Shown: positions 17,852-25,824, counted from the stretch's first letter. The stretch is DNA of 64,000 nucleotides from an uncultured Clostridia bacterium (GCA_948676835.1 CAPOZU010000001.1:201564-265563); one strand, 5' to 3'. Notes: generated by a model not told the origin, from the sequence alone. Translations and numbers: made by a program.

Positions 17852-19021
17852 TTACAGAGTAATTCCGTCATCAAAAAAGCCTTTTTCTAAATAATATTCT
17901 TCTAGTTTATCTGACTCGTTTTGTTTATATTCTTCGGTTAAATCAACATATGTATTTAGAGTAGTTGAAATATCTGTATGTCCAACCATATCTTTTAATG
18001 CACCTAAATTCATATGTGCTTCATTACATCTTGTTGCATAAGTATGTCTTAAACTATGTGTTGATATATCTGTTATATTAAAGTTTGTTTCTAATATTTT
18101 TTTCAATTTACGATTCACATTTCTGCTATCTACATAATTACCCTTTGGACTTAAAAATAGCATACCATTATCATTATTTTCTGCAATTTTTAATTGTTCA
18201 ATAACACACATTCTTATTCTTTTTGGAATTGGTAAAATTCTATTTCCAGCATAAGTTTTTGTTGTATCTCCCATAATTACTTTTCCGTCTCCGTCTGTTG
18301 TTAAAGTTTTATTTATTCTTATAAAGTTTATATCAGTATTAACATCTTTTTTTGATAGTGCCAAGACTTCTCCAATTCGTAATCCCATATACATTTGAAT
18401 TAGAAATATATTTTTATAATTTTCATCTTTTACATCTAATTTTAGCAGTAAATTTGTAAAGTCTTGTTGTTCTTTAATATTTAATGCTCGCACCTTTTTT
18501 GTTTTTTTATTACTTTTAGGCTTAAATACTTCAGTCATTGGATTTTGTGTAATATAGCCTTTATTTTTAGCATACAAAAAAGCATTAGTAAACTGTTCAA
18601 ATATTTTTTTCAAGTATGAATTACTATAATGTTTTAATGAATTTAGATAGCCTTGTATTTCCTCAGTAGACAATTCATCCACTTTTTTATGTGAAACATT
18701 AGAAGTTGATATTAAATTAATTGTTTTAGTTATTCTAGAATATTGACTATCAGAAATTACATTTGAATCATGTTTCCTTTTTGCATTTGTTTTCATTATT
18801 TCAATTAATGGAATACCGTTATCTTTTATGTATATCGGATTCTCCATTTGACACATTATGCAGTCTAAATAATCTTCAGCTTCTTTTCTGGTAGGAAAAC
18901 TTTTTTGTCTTTTTACAACCTTATTTTTTTCATAACTAAATTCATAGTATTGAGCTATAAAGTTATCTCTTCTTTTGTCATAATAAACACTACCTATACT
19001 TTTTTTCTTTTTTGGTGGCAT
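17852..19021 (-). CDS. int: Tyrosine recombinase / integrase of element 1
   Basis: The 389-residue integrase has an N-terminal arm-binding domain (about 1-70), a SAM-like core-binding domain (about 75-165) and a catalytic domain. Visible catalytic residues are Arg in MYMGLRIGEVLALSK, the HSLRHTYATRC box, His in GHTDIST and the nucleophile Tyr in TLNTYVDLT. It lies 222 bases from the tRNA-Pro att site, as expected for an integrase that inserts the element into the tRNA 3' end. Close relative of the element 2 integrase (54851-56045). Confidence 0.95.
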   Translation of the reverse strand: MPPKKKKSIGSVYYDKRRDNFIAQYYEFSYEKNKVVKRQKSFPTRKEAEDYLDCIMCQMENPIYIKDNGIPLIEIMKTNAKRKHDSNVISDSQYSRITKTINLISTSNVSHKKVDELSTEEIQGYLNSLKHYSNSYLKKIFEQFTNAFLYAKNKGYITQNPMTEVFKPKSNKKTKKVRALNIKEQQDFTNLLLKLDVKDENYKNIFLIQMYMGLRIGEVLALSKKDVNTDINFIRINKTLTTDGDGKVIMGDTTKTYAGNRILPIPKRIRMCVIEQLKIAENNDNGMLFLSPKGNYVDSRNVNRKLKKILETNFNITDISTHSLRHTYATRCNEAHMNLGALKDMVGHTDISTTLNTYVDLTEEYKQNESDKLEEYYLEKGFFDDGITL

Positions 19022-19026
19022 TTTTT

Positions 19027-19140
19027 CACTCCTTCAAAATAAATTTGCAAAGTGAAAATGCTTTCAAAGTGTGCAAAAAGAGAGTTCTAAAACTCTCTTT
19101 TGCTTATAAATATTAAATTGTTATACATTTATCTTTCATC
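19027..19140. repeat. 113-base direct repeat, copy 1
   Basis: Near-identical to 19386-19499. It includes a RBS complement (CACTCCTT), GTGAAAATGCTT, and a terminator hairpin GAGAGTT..AACTCTC, ending in the stop region of the upstream gene. Repeated gene-border sequences point to tandem duplication of integrase-type cassettes. Confidence 0.85.
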
Positions 19141-19380
19141 ATTAGTTTTATTCTCTGTTAATGGTAATTTTTGAACATTATCTATTTTTTGATACTCAGT
19201 TTCATTAGAAGAACATAATATTGAGTGTGCAAATCTAATCGCGTCTTTTCTTGTTTTGAAAAATTTTTGTTTTCTTATTAATTTATTTTGTTCATAATCT
19301 TTCTCATAATATATTAGGCTAATTTTCTTATTTTTCCTACAAACGCATATAGTAGGCTTAAGATTTCTTTTTGAAAACAT
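19129..19380 (-). CDS. Stand-alone integrase arm-binding domain
   Basis: The 83-residue product matches only the N-terminal arm-binding domain of the adjacent integrase: ISLIYYEKDYEQNKLIRKQ here against FIAQYYEFSYEKNKVVKRQ there, followed by KTRKDAIRFAHSI against PTRKEAEDYLDCI. It has its own start and RBS. It lies between a degenerate catalytic-domain gene and the full integrase. It may modulate excision by competing for arm sites, or it may be decay of a duplicated integrase. Confidence 0.7.
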   Translation of the reverse strand: MFSKRNLKPTICVCRKNKKISLIYYEKDYEQNKLIRKQKFFKTRKDAIRFAHSILCSSNETEYQKIDNVQKLPLTENKTNDER

Positions 19381-19385
19381 ATTAT

Positions 19386-19499
19386 CACTCCTTTAAAACA
19401 AATTTGCAAAGTGAAAATGCTTCTAAAGTGTGCAAAAAGAGAGTTCTAAAAACTCTCTTTTGCTTATAAATATTAAATTGTTATAATTTTATCTTTCGT
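19386..19499. repeat. 113-base direct repeat, copy 2
   Basis: Partner of 19027-19140, with only a few differences, including the AAAGAGAGTTCTAAAAACTCTCTTTT-type terminator. It ends inside the stop region of the degenerate integrase gene. Confidence 0.85.
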
Positions 19500-20625
19500 T
19501 TTCTTCATCTCTTTCGTTGATGTAATTATTTAAAAAATCTATACCTTGAAGAAATGATTTTGTTTCTTCTAATGTTTCAAAATCTTTTTTACATTGAATT
19601 GTATACTTATCCTTTAAAGATAATGTTTTTCCATAATTCAAATCATCAATTTCGCCATTTACAACTAATCCTTTTTTATCTTTAGAAAATATCTTTTTAT
19701 TAATTCTTTTTGTTTTACTCAATATATATTGCTTATTTTGGTCAATTTTTAATTTGTTGTTTTCATAATAATCTAATAATTCATTGATATTCATACTTAA
19801 TAATTTATTACTAGATGTTTTATAAATATCATTTAATCTATTGTGGCTTTGCATATCTTCAATATGTCTTTGCATATATGTACCTCTTAATCCATGTATT
19901 AAAATTCTCTCTTCACGCAAATAATTTTTGAAAATTTTATGTATCATAAATCTAGCTTTAGCATTATTGTAATTATAAAATAAATAATTCTCTTTATTTT
20001 GTATTGAATCGTTATATTGTTTCATTAGGTTTTCTCTTAAAAAATTTGGAATTTGTAAAGTCCTAGAAGTATATTCATTTGAAGAATCTATTTTCATAAT
20101 ATTATCATCAAAATTAATGTCGTCTGGTGCTAATTGGCTAATTTCTCCTGTTCTTAATCCCATATATAACTGCAATAAATAAGCTGTCTTATATGGTTCT
20201 TTTATTATATTAGTTTTTAAAAGTAAGTTAGTAAATCTTTTTTGTGCTGTAATAGATAGAGCAACTGGAAATGTTGTTCTTTTTCTATAATTACAAAGCA
20301 TTGAAATATGTTTAGTCATACTATCATCAAATATATTTTCATCAATATAATTTTGAGATTTTGCAAGTTCAAATCCTCTTTTCATTAATGAAACATTTTT
20401 CTTAATATATGAATTACTACAATCTTTCATTGAATTAAAAAATGTTGCAATATAATTTGTTGTTATCTCAGATATATTTGTATGTCCAAAAAATTTTTCA
20501 ATTCTATCTATTAGTACTTTGTCTGTTTCGTAATGTATACGAGAACTTATAGAGTTTTTAGGATTTTTTTCAATTTCCTCTTTTAACACATCTACTAAAG
20601 AAATATCTTTTTTTGAATCTGACAT
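19489..20625 (-). CDS. Degenerate tyrosine recombinase-like protein without arm domain
   Basis: About 378 residues from the ATG at 20625, chosen because AAGGAG lies just upstream. It aligns by eye with integrase core and catalytic domains: LYMGLRTGEISQL keeps the first Arg, but the box II region reads IHGLRGTYMQR instead of HxLRHT, and no GHxxxxTTxxY tail follows. Instead there is a Lys-rich tail of ~110 residues that resembles the arm-domain pattern. It is therefore probably not an active recombinase. It may be a regulator of recombination or a decaying gene. It sits between the Xis-like and arm-domain genes. Confidence 0.72.
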   Translation of the reverse strand: MSDSKKDISLVDVLKEEIEKNPKNSISSRIHYETDKVLIDRIEKFFGHTNISEITTNYIATFFNSMKDCSNSYIKKNVSLMKRGFELAKSQNYIDENIFDDSMTKHISMLCNYRKRTTFPVALSITAQKRFTNLLLKTNIIKEPYKTAYLLQLYMGLRTGEISQLAPDDINFDDNIMKIDSSNEYTSRTLQIPNFLRENLMKQYNDSIQNKENYLFYNYNNAKARFMIHKIFKNYLREERILIHGLRGTYMQRHIEDMQSHNRLNDIYKTSSNKLLSMNINELLDYYENNKLKIDQNKQYILSKTKRINKKIFSKDKKGLVVNGEIDDLNYGKTLSLKDKYTIQCKKDFETLEETKSFLQGIDFLNNYINERDEENER

Positions 20626-20684
20626 ATAATCACTCCTTAAAATTAATTTGTAAAGTGATACTGTCAATCAATATAATTATTTTG

Positions 20685-20954
20685 CTACTGTCTTTTTTCC
20701 ATTTTCCAAATAAGATACGCAAGAAGAGTAATTGTTTTTGTTTTTCCAATATTTATTGAAGGGAAATCATCTCGCCTAAAAAGTTCATTTGTTAAATTTT
20801 CTCCCATTTTTAAATCTTTTGCTACATCAGCAACAGTAAGGTTTAAAAATGGATTTTTTACTCTCTTCATTGCGTTTAAAATCATTAGTTCTTTTAAAGA
20901 ATAAGCATGAGGTTCTTCTTTAGCATTTGTTAAATTTTCTAATTCATTTTGCAT
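20685..20954 (-). CDS. Xis-like / helix-turn-helix protein of element 1
   Basis: An 89-residue protein with LTVADVAKDLKMGENLTNELFRRDDFPSINIGK, a helix-turn-helix of the excisionase/MerR-like type. The element 2 counterpart (54577-54858) has the same core, LTVKDVMKDLLVSEATANM, and lies immediately before the integrase. The position beside the integrase and the small basic form suggest a directionality factor for excision. It overlaps nothing but shares the integrase strand. Confidence 0.75.
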   Translation of the reverse strand: MQNELENLTNAKEEPHAYSLKELMILNAMKRVKNPFLNLTVADVAKDLKMGENLTNELFRRDDFPSINIGKTKTITLLAYLIWKMEKRQ

Positions 20955-21074
20955 TAATTAACACCCCCTAATTTTTCAATTAATTTTAAAAGTGTAAGTT
21001 GAGCTTGTACAACTTCAACTAATGTTTCTTTTGTATCAATATTATTAAGCTTTTTATTATGTATATTAGGCAAA

Positions 21075-22517
21075 TTAAATTTCTCTGTCACGTTCTTCTT
21101 TGGAATAATATTTTTTGTTATTGGTGGGATACTTGTATTTAAAACTTTTGTACATTAAATCATCACGTACTTTTATAATTTCGTCTCTTGTTAAACTTTT
21201 AAATCCAGCTTTTTCGTAATCATCTCCAACAATAAAGCAGTTTCCTGCGATATAATCATAATCAAACACTAGATTAGGTAATAAATTATTTATTTTTCCT
21301 TCTTCATTACATACAATTAATAAATCATTGTATGGTATAACTTCTATCAATCCACCAACTAAATCTTGTTTAGCTTTTAATGTATCATCAATTATTTTTA
21401 TTACTGGAGCTTTTCCAACTTCTTTGTATAAAATTCGTAATTTCTTTTTAGGAACATCTTCAAGTTCAATTGGTATATATGTATCAAAATCTTCATCATA
21501 TTTCTTGTTAATTCCTTGAAAATCATCAATAGTAAATTTGTAGTTTTCTTTTTCATCAGATACGTGTAATAAACTCGCTGATACCGAGAAATCATCAAAC
21601 AATTTATGATTTTTACTGCCTTTAATGTTATTTGGACTATCACAAATATAGATTTTGTTTCCGTCACATTTATAATATAAACTATCTAAAAAAGTGCCAT
21701 AATTTAAGTGTTCTAATGATTTTTTATAAGAGTTATTATCTTGAGTGACAAAGAATATTCTATCAACTCCATTTAATCTAGCTAAATTTTTAAAGTAGCC
21801 ATTTAATTGTTCTGTATTCATATTAAGCATTTTAGGTGGAATATCTAAAATCATTCGTATACCACCTCTACAATCAGTTAATATAGCAGTAGAACAGACT
21901 TTACTATTATTTAAGTAATAAAGAAAATTAACTAAATCATCTCTACTATGTATTTTCATATTATAAATAGATTTTTTGCTCATCATTTTACATATTTTAT
22001 CTGCTTTATTAGTTTTTATAGGTATATTTTCTTTAACTTTTGTATTGTTTTTATTATCAATATCAATCCAAGAATAGTTATCAATTCCAAGTATTAAATG
22101 ACCTTTAAAACCTTTAACCTTTTGAGCAAAATTTTGAGTTGTTTTTAAATCTATACTTGAAGGAGAAGAAACGCCACTTGTATGATTATGCAACATATAA
22201 TAGCCATTTGCTTGTAAACGTTTTATTCTGTCATTGATTTTATAGTAATTTTGTTCTGCTTTAATTTTTCCTGTATTATCTTTTGTAAATAAATTGACAC
22301 TTGTTGGAGTTCTTGAAGTAATACTTTCATAGCCAACAATTTCGTTATCTTTTGTATAAACAAGTCTAAATGTTTCATAACATGGATTTCTAAAAATATT
22401 TGCTATTTCAACTAAATCTTCTTTAGTATTAACAAATCTATGATTTAAGTTAATGAATCCTTTTTTATCAAAATCTTTTGTAATTTTCTTATAGATTACT
22501 TTTACATTATTATTCAT
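21075..22517 (-). CDS. JAB/RadC-like and DUF3846-like two-domain protein
   Basis: The 480-residue protein has an N-terminal MPN/JAB-like domain with HNHTSGVSSPSSIDL, which matches the RadC/JAB metal motif HxH-x7-S-x2-D. The C-terminal ~110 residues (starting near VPKKKLRILYKEVGKAPVIKI) match DUF3846 and align with the separate 159-residue DUF3846 protein of element 2. The middle is unrecognised. It overlaps the sigma-like gene by 8 bases. The order XRE, sigma-like, DUF3846, Xis, Int is kept in both elements, suggesting a core mobility or maintenance module. Biochemical role unknown. Confidence 0.72.
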   Translation of the reverse strand: MNNNVKVIYKKITKDFDKKGFINLNHRFVNTKEDLVEIANIFRNPCYETFRLVYTKDNEIVGYESITSRTPTSVNLFTKDNTGKIKAEQNYYKINDRIKRLQANGYYMLHNHTSGVSSPSSIDLKTTQNFAQKVKGFKGHLILGIDNYSWIDIDNKNNTKVKENIPIKTNKADKICKMMSKKSIYNMKIHSRDDLVNFLYYLNNSKVCSTAILTDCRGGIRMILDIPPKMLNMNTEQLNGYFKNLARLNGVDRIFFVTQDNNSYKKSLEHLNYGTFLDSLYYKCDGNKIYICDSPNNIKGSKNHKLFDDFSVSASLLHVSDEKENYKFTIDDFQGINKKYDEDFDTYIPIELEDVPKKKLRILYKEVGKAPVIKIIDDTLKAKQDLVGGLIEVIPYNDLLIVCNEEGKINNLLPNLVFDYDYIAGNCFIVGDDYEKAGFKSLTRDEIIKVRDDLMYKSFKYKYPTNNKKYYSKEERDREI

Positions 22518-22887
22518 TGTTATTTGCTCCTTTACTTAAATTAGTTTTGAAATGATTAATTGCTTGTTTTTTTAGAGTTATAATTTCGTTAGGTGTTTTA
22601 TTTAAGATTTTTGAAACTTGTTTTATACTTAATTCACGTACAATTAACCAATATAAAACTTTCTTCTCTAATAAAGGAATATTCTTCATAGCATAATAAT
22701 GTTTTTCATTTCCAAAAGCATTTTCAAGATGTTCTTCATCTAAATCTATATTTGTAAATTCATTTCCTGTGTAGTTTTTATAAGTCATCTTATCTAATAA
22801 CTTATTAACTTTTTTCTCTTGTATACTGTTATTTAAATTTTCATTATTCTCAAAATATTCTTTTGAGATGTGATCAAAATGTTCCAT
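22510..22887 (-). CDS. Sigma-like helix-turn-helix protein of element 1
   Basis: A 125-residue protein whose C-terminal half, LLEKKVLYWLIVRELSIKQVSKILNKTPNEI, has the look of sigma region 4 (a helix-turn-helix), without region 2. The element 2 counterpart (52415-52825) has LPLQEKRIFYLSLFKRLQLDEICKI in the same place. Such 'sigma-70 family' small proteins are common in integrative elements and probably act as transcription regulators of the mobility operon. The RBS TTAGGAGG precedes the start. Confidence 0.75.
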   Translation of the reverse strand: MEHFDHISKEYFENNENLNNSIQEKKVNKLLDKMTYKNYTGNEFTNIDLDEEHLENAFGNEKHYYAMKNIPLLEKKVLYWLIVRELSIKQVSKILNKTPNEIITLKKQAINHFKTNLSKGANNNE

Positions 22888-23048
22888 TTTGAACCTCCTA
22901 AAATAATATTTTGATTATCGATAATCGTTAGTTGTTCGAACTAATTTCATTTTAGCAGATATTTTCTCAAATGATTTATAATAGGGTAATATAGGACAGT
23001 ATGGGAAAGTTTGGGGGAAAATTTTGTTCGTATAAAATAGCAAAAAAA

Positions 23049-23083
23049 TAAAGCTAGATTTCTCTAGCTTTATCTTGTATATT
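23049..23083 (-). terminator. Terminator after XRE regulator
   Basis: On the minus strand AAAGCTAGAGAAATCTAGCTTT is followed by TTTTTTT. It ends the XRE gene transcript. Confidence 0.85.
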
Positions 23084-23090
23084 TAAGTAA

Positions 23091-23816
23091 TTATACACCT
23101 TTAAATCCAGTATTGTTTGATATATCAGGATACCAATAGCCATTTTTTAATAAATTTGCTCGTTCATTATCTGTTAAATTTAATCTTTTCATAATTTCGC
23201 TTTTTTCTTCATCTTTTATTTTTCTTTTAGATAATATAAATTTCTTTATAACTGGTAAGTTAACATCTTCTCTTAATGCTAATAATACACCTGCATTCAT
23301 TCCGTCTATACTAAATTTCATATTTATTGTAAGTTGCAATTTTTCAAAAGACTGATTTACTGCATAATAGTTTTTTAAACTTATAAATGCAATATCAGAA
23401 TTTGATTCAATAGTTCCAGTATAATATATTTGATTATCCCCTAATAAAAAATCAACTTTCATAAATCCATTTTCTGGAGTTATTTTTAATCTATATTCAG
23501 CTAAACTGCCAAATCCTAAATAATAGATATATAACAAATCTGTTGTAAATGGATTTACAGAAGTTTCTCTATTTACTTCAATTCTATCTTTTATAGTCAA
23601 GTCATTAATATCTATTTCTAGAACATTACATATTTCTAGCGTAGTAATTAAATCAGGAGCAACCTCGTCTCTTTCATATTTATAAACAGTGGTTGTTGAT
23701 TTACAAATTCTTTTAGCAAGTTCTTCAATACTTAATCCCTTTGATTTTCTTACTTCTCTTATTATTTTTCCAATTTTATAGGCTTCTAAATTATACATAT
23801 AGAAATCTCCTTTCAA
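23091..23816 (-). CDS. XRE-family regulator with a novel C-terminal domain (element 1)
   Basis: Residues about 10-65 are a helix-turn-helix (IREVRKSKGLSIEELAKRICKSTTTVYKYERDE). The next ~150 residues (from NPFTTDLLYIYYLGFG) form a beta-rich domain I do not recognise, also present in the element 2 homologue (51403-52110) with NPFYCDTVYVYYISSS. The gene is divergent from the structured RNA promoter at 23889-23917, the standard layout of a regulator and its target. The likely start is MYNLEAYK at 23801 (AAAGGAG upstream), with the earlier ATG at 23816 less well placed. Confidence 0.82.
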   Translation of the reverse strand: MKGDFYMYNLEAYKIGKIIREVRKSKGLSIEELAKRICKSTTTVYKYERDEVAPDLITTLEICNVLEIDINDLTIKDRIEVNRETSVNPFTTDLLYIYYLGFGSLAEYRLKITPENGFMKVDFLLGDNQIYYTGTIESNSDIAFISLKNYYAVNQSFEKLQLTINMKFSIDGMNAGVLLALREDVNLPVIKKFILSKRKIKDEEKSEIMKRLNLTDNERANLLKNGYWYPDISNNTGFKGV

Positions 23817-23888
23817 TTGTTTACATAATTATACCATTTTTATAGTGTTTTTGCAACTTTCCTTACAATTTATAAAAATGTGATAAAA

Positions 23889-23917
23889 TTGCATAAAATG
23901 ACGAAATATGCTATAAT
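23889..23917 (+). promoter_or_regulatory. Promoter of element 1 structured RNA
   Basis: TTGCAT (23889-23894), a 17-base spacer and TATAAT (23912-23917). The segment AAATATGCTATAATATA is identical at the homologous promoter of element 2, although the transcribed sequences have diverged. Confidence 0.82.
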
Positions 23918-24117
23918 ATAGTTATCTATTAAGATAGATAATCGGTTATGCTTTTATAGTATATACTTTAATCCGATTGCTCAAGTAAGCTTGAAACAAA
24001 AATTCTAAGCTTCGCGAGAGCTTGGATTATATATATATTATACAAGGTCATTCGATTTCTGTGTAATATAGTTTGTTAATATCTTATTAGAAATTTATTG
24101 CACGGGGTACAATCGTA

Positions 24118-24174
24118 ATGGCAGATTCAAAAAGAATATCATTAGGACTTCCTGGAGGATTTCCTATTTATTAA
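24118..24174 (+). CDS. Tiny ORF of 18 codons inside the structured RNA
   Basis: The ATG at 24118 opens an 18-residue peptide ending SLGLPGGFPIY, with a weak GGGG-type site 12 bases upstream. In element 2 the same position holds an 11-residue ORF ending KGFPD with a good AAAGGA site. The shared Gly-Phe-Pro ending and DNA GGATTTCC suggest selection on peptide or RNA. It might be a leader peptide or a signal peptide; short chance ORFs are also possible. Confidence 0.4.
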   Translation: MADSKRISLGLPGGFPIY

Positions 24175-24280
24175 TTAATTCTCATAATCGAGAAAAAGGG
24201 GATTTTTTCCCCTTTCCCTTTGGGGAGAACTGAATTCGTTTTAAACTAGACTACTCGCGATAGTTTAGTTTAATATAAAA

Positions 24281-24327
24281 GCCATAGGTTCCGTGTAATT
24301 GCCATTACATCCTATGGCTATTTTTTG
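24281..24327 (+). terminator. Terminator of element 1 structured RNA
   Basis: AGCCATAGG, a 20-base apical part that itself pairs (GTGTAAT/ATTACA), then CCTATGGCTATTTTTT. The same arms occur in element 2 at 50865-50898. Confidence 0.85.
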
Positions 24328-24537
24328 TCATAAAAATACAATAATTATGATTTTAACCATTTAATGGTAGTTTTTAATATATTTTCATTGAAAATATATT
24401 TAATTTATTATAAGATTTCTTACATTTTATAACTTTTCTTATAAAAAATAATATTTTTTTGTAATTTTTCTTATAGCCTTCCAAAATTGATTTATGTAAA
24501 CACAAAATGCTATACTATAATCAGAAAGGGGGTATAT

Positions 24538-24918
24538 ATGAACTGTTCTTATGAATATACAAAAGATGTTAAGTATAAATCATACGAGCAATTTGTTTAT
24601 AACTCTCTTATCAATTTAGGATTTAATATTAATATTTTTGGAACTAAACTATTAAAAGATTTAATTTTATATACTTATTTCAATCAAGACTACGATATTT
24701 ATTTCGATAAAGTTGTATCATCATTTTTTAAATATCGTTCAATTAATAATATTTCTGTAAATACTGCAAGTCATAGAATTTGTTATGCAATACAAAATAT
24801 TAATAATACAATGTTTAAAGATAATTTTTATACTATATTTAATGTAAAATATGATTATTATCTAAAAACTCCTAAAAATTTATTAATATTATTTATGAAT
24901 GTTTTAGAAAATAAATAA
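24538..24918 (+). CDS. Stand-alone Spo0A effector-domain-like protein (element 1)
   Basis: About 126 residues from the ATG at 24538, chosen for the AAGGGGG site 6 bases upstream; an earlier ATG at 24487 lacks one. The pattern VYNSLINLGFNINIFGTKLL, then VNTASHRICYAIQNI and a closing KTPKNLLILFMNVL follows the Spo0A C-terminal DNA-binding domain (IG.P.hikGy.yLr, TasrVERaIRhAIe, kPtNseFIamvAdkL). There is no receiver domain. A homologue lies at 50269-50634 in element 2 beside the same RNA. It may bind 0A-box-like DNA, linking the element to host sporulation or stationary phase. Function is inferred. Confidence 0.68.
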   Translation: MNCSYEYTKDVKYKSYEQFVYNSLINLGFNINIFGTKLLKDLILYTYFNQDYDIYFDKVVSSFFKYRSINNISVNTASHRICYAIQNINNTMFKDNFYTIFNVKYDYYLKTPKNLLILFMNVLENK

Positions 24919-24960
24919 GAAGTAGTATAATTATTTATCTATAATTTACACTACTTCTTA
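24919..24960. terminator. Bidirectional terminator
   Basis: AAGAAGTAGTATAATTA and its complement TAATTTACACTACTTCTT lie between the convergent Spo0A-like and small XRE genes, with T-rich flanks. Confidence 0.7.
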
Positions 24961-25187
24961 TTTGGTATATATTCAACTATATCTGTTATAGAACAATTAA
25001 AATAATCACATAATCTTGCTAGAACAAATATATCAATTCTAACTAATTCGCCAGTCATCAATCTTTTTATAACTTTGAAATCTGTGTTTGTATCTCTGAT
25101 AAGTTTATTGATACTTATATTATTTCTTTCTATTAAATCTTCTAACTTGAAAAGATAATAGCCATTTTCTATCTTTACTTTCACCAT
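24951..25187 (-). CDS. Small XRE-type helix-turn-helix protein
   Basis: A 78-residue single-domain Cro/CI-type protein (ISINKLIRDTNTDFKVIKRLMTG, IDIFVLARLCDYFNCSITDIVEY). Close paralogues occur at 47859, 49625 and 49986. Upstream is the divergent promoter with the palindrome GGTTATACAACC between -35 and -10, which is likely its operator. The other side of that promoter drives a 43-residue ORF. Probably an autoregulated repressor of cargo genes. Confidence 0.85.
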   Translation of the reverse strand: MVKVKIENGYYLFKLEDLIERNNISINKLIRDTNTDFKVIKRLMTGELVRIDIFVLARLCDYFNCSITDIVEYIPNKK

Positions 25188-25228
25188 ACTAATTACCTCG
25201 ACTTGATTATATAATTAGTATTTGACAC

Positions 25229-25257
25229 TTGACTATTGGTTATACAACCAGTATAAT
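25229..25257 (+). promoter_or_regulatory. Promoter with palindromic operator
   Basis: TTGACT (25229-25234), 17-base spacer containing GGTTATACAACC, TATAAT (25252-25257). The same module, including TTGACTATTGG, recurs at complement 49560-49588 and in weakened form near 49918-49940. Confidence 0.85.
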
Positions 25258-25292
25258 AGTTTAGCTGTTAAATTTTGAAAGGAGAAAATGAG

Positions 25293-25424
25293 ATGCATAA
25301 AAAATTAGATGATGAAATAGATATGATAAAAAAAGAAAAAGCAAAAATAGTATCAGAATGTGATTTTGAAAGTTTATGTAAAAAACTTGAAAACTTGTTC
25401 ATGGACTTTGAGAGAAATAGGTAG
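25293..25424 (+). CDS. Small charged protein, 43 residues
   Basis: The ATG at 25293 follows GAAAGGAG by 9 bases and the ORF ends at 25424, followed at once by a terminator. The product is rich in Lys, Glu and Asp (KKLDDEIDMIKKEKAKI), probably helical. It is directly controlled by the promoter at 25229-25257, so it is likely real. It shares some pattern with other small helical proteins of these elements (32060, 34537). Function unknown. Confidence 0.62.
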   Translation: MHKKLDDEIDMIKKEKAKIVSECDFESLCKKLENLFMDFERNR

Positions 25425-25449
25425 TTCACATTGCGAACTATCTATTTTT
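25413..25449 (+). terminator. Terminator after 43-residue ORF
   Basis: AGGTAGTTC, loop, GAACTATCTATTTTTA; hairpin with T tail. Confidence 0.75.
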
Positions 25450-25491
25450 ATGATATAAATTATTTAAATAAATAATTTGCAGAGGTAAAAA

Positions 25492-25809
25492 ATGAAAATT
25501 TTTAGAGTTATAAATATAATTATTACCATTTTAAATATAATGTATTTAGTTCTAATAAATACATTATATGTTCAACTCCCAGTACCTAATAAAGAATATT
25601 TGAGAGATTTAAATTTTGGTGGTACTTTTCCAAAATATTTTATAAATTTTTCTTTGATTAGTTTGTCTATAAATATATTATTGATTATTTTATATTATTT
25701 TAAATATCGTAAAAACTTAAAAAAAATAGAAACTATAACAAATATTGTATTAATAGTAATTGAATGTATAGTAATCATTTTAAGTTTACTTTATGCTAAA
25801 TATATTTAA
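25492..25809 (+). CDS. Small membrane protein (cargo)
   Basis: A 105-residue protein with three predicted membrane helices (about 5-25, 45-65 and 78-100). The RBS GCAGAGG precedes the ATG. It is the first of six plus-strand genes (25492-28636) that all encode membrane or membrane-anchored proteins with no recognised domains. They are spaced 10-30 bases apart and form a likely operon, the main cargo of element 1. Confidence 0.65.
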   Translation: MKIFRVINIIITILNIMYLVLINTLYVQLPVPNKEYLRDLNFGGTFPKYFINFSLISLSINILLIILYYFKYRKNLKKIETITNIVLIVIECIVIILSLLYAKYI

Positions 25810-25824
25810 TGTAAGGGAGAAAAA

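Larger units (their letters stand above)
23924..24327 (+). ncRNA. Structured RNA locus with a tiny ORF (element 1)
   Basis: About 404 bases from a strong promoter to a strong terminator. In order: an outer stem AATCC/GGATT enclosing hairpins TCAAG-CTTGA and AAGCT-AGCTT; a TTATACA/TGTGTAA hairpin; a small ORF; a GGGGA/TCCCC hairpin; an AAACTA/TAGTTT hairpin; and the terminator with AGCCATAGG arms. The counterpart in element 2 (complement 50858-51269) keeps this order and length but differs in most bases, with pairing kept by changes on both sides. That is the pattern of a conserved RNA structure. I cannot assign it to a known RNA family. Confidence 0.62.

Noticed and set aside
22970..23020. 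Iteron-like CCTATATTACCC repeats as a replication origin
   Set aside because: There are only a few loose repeats shared with 52240-52265, and no replication initiator gene is nearby; noted in the gap entry only.
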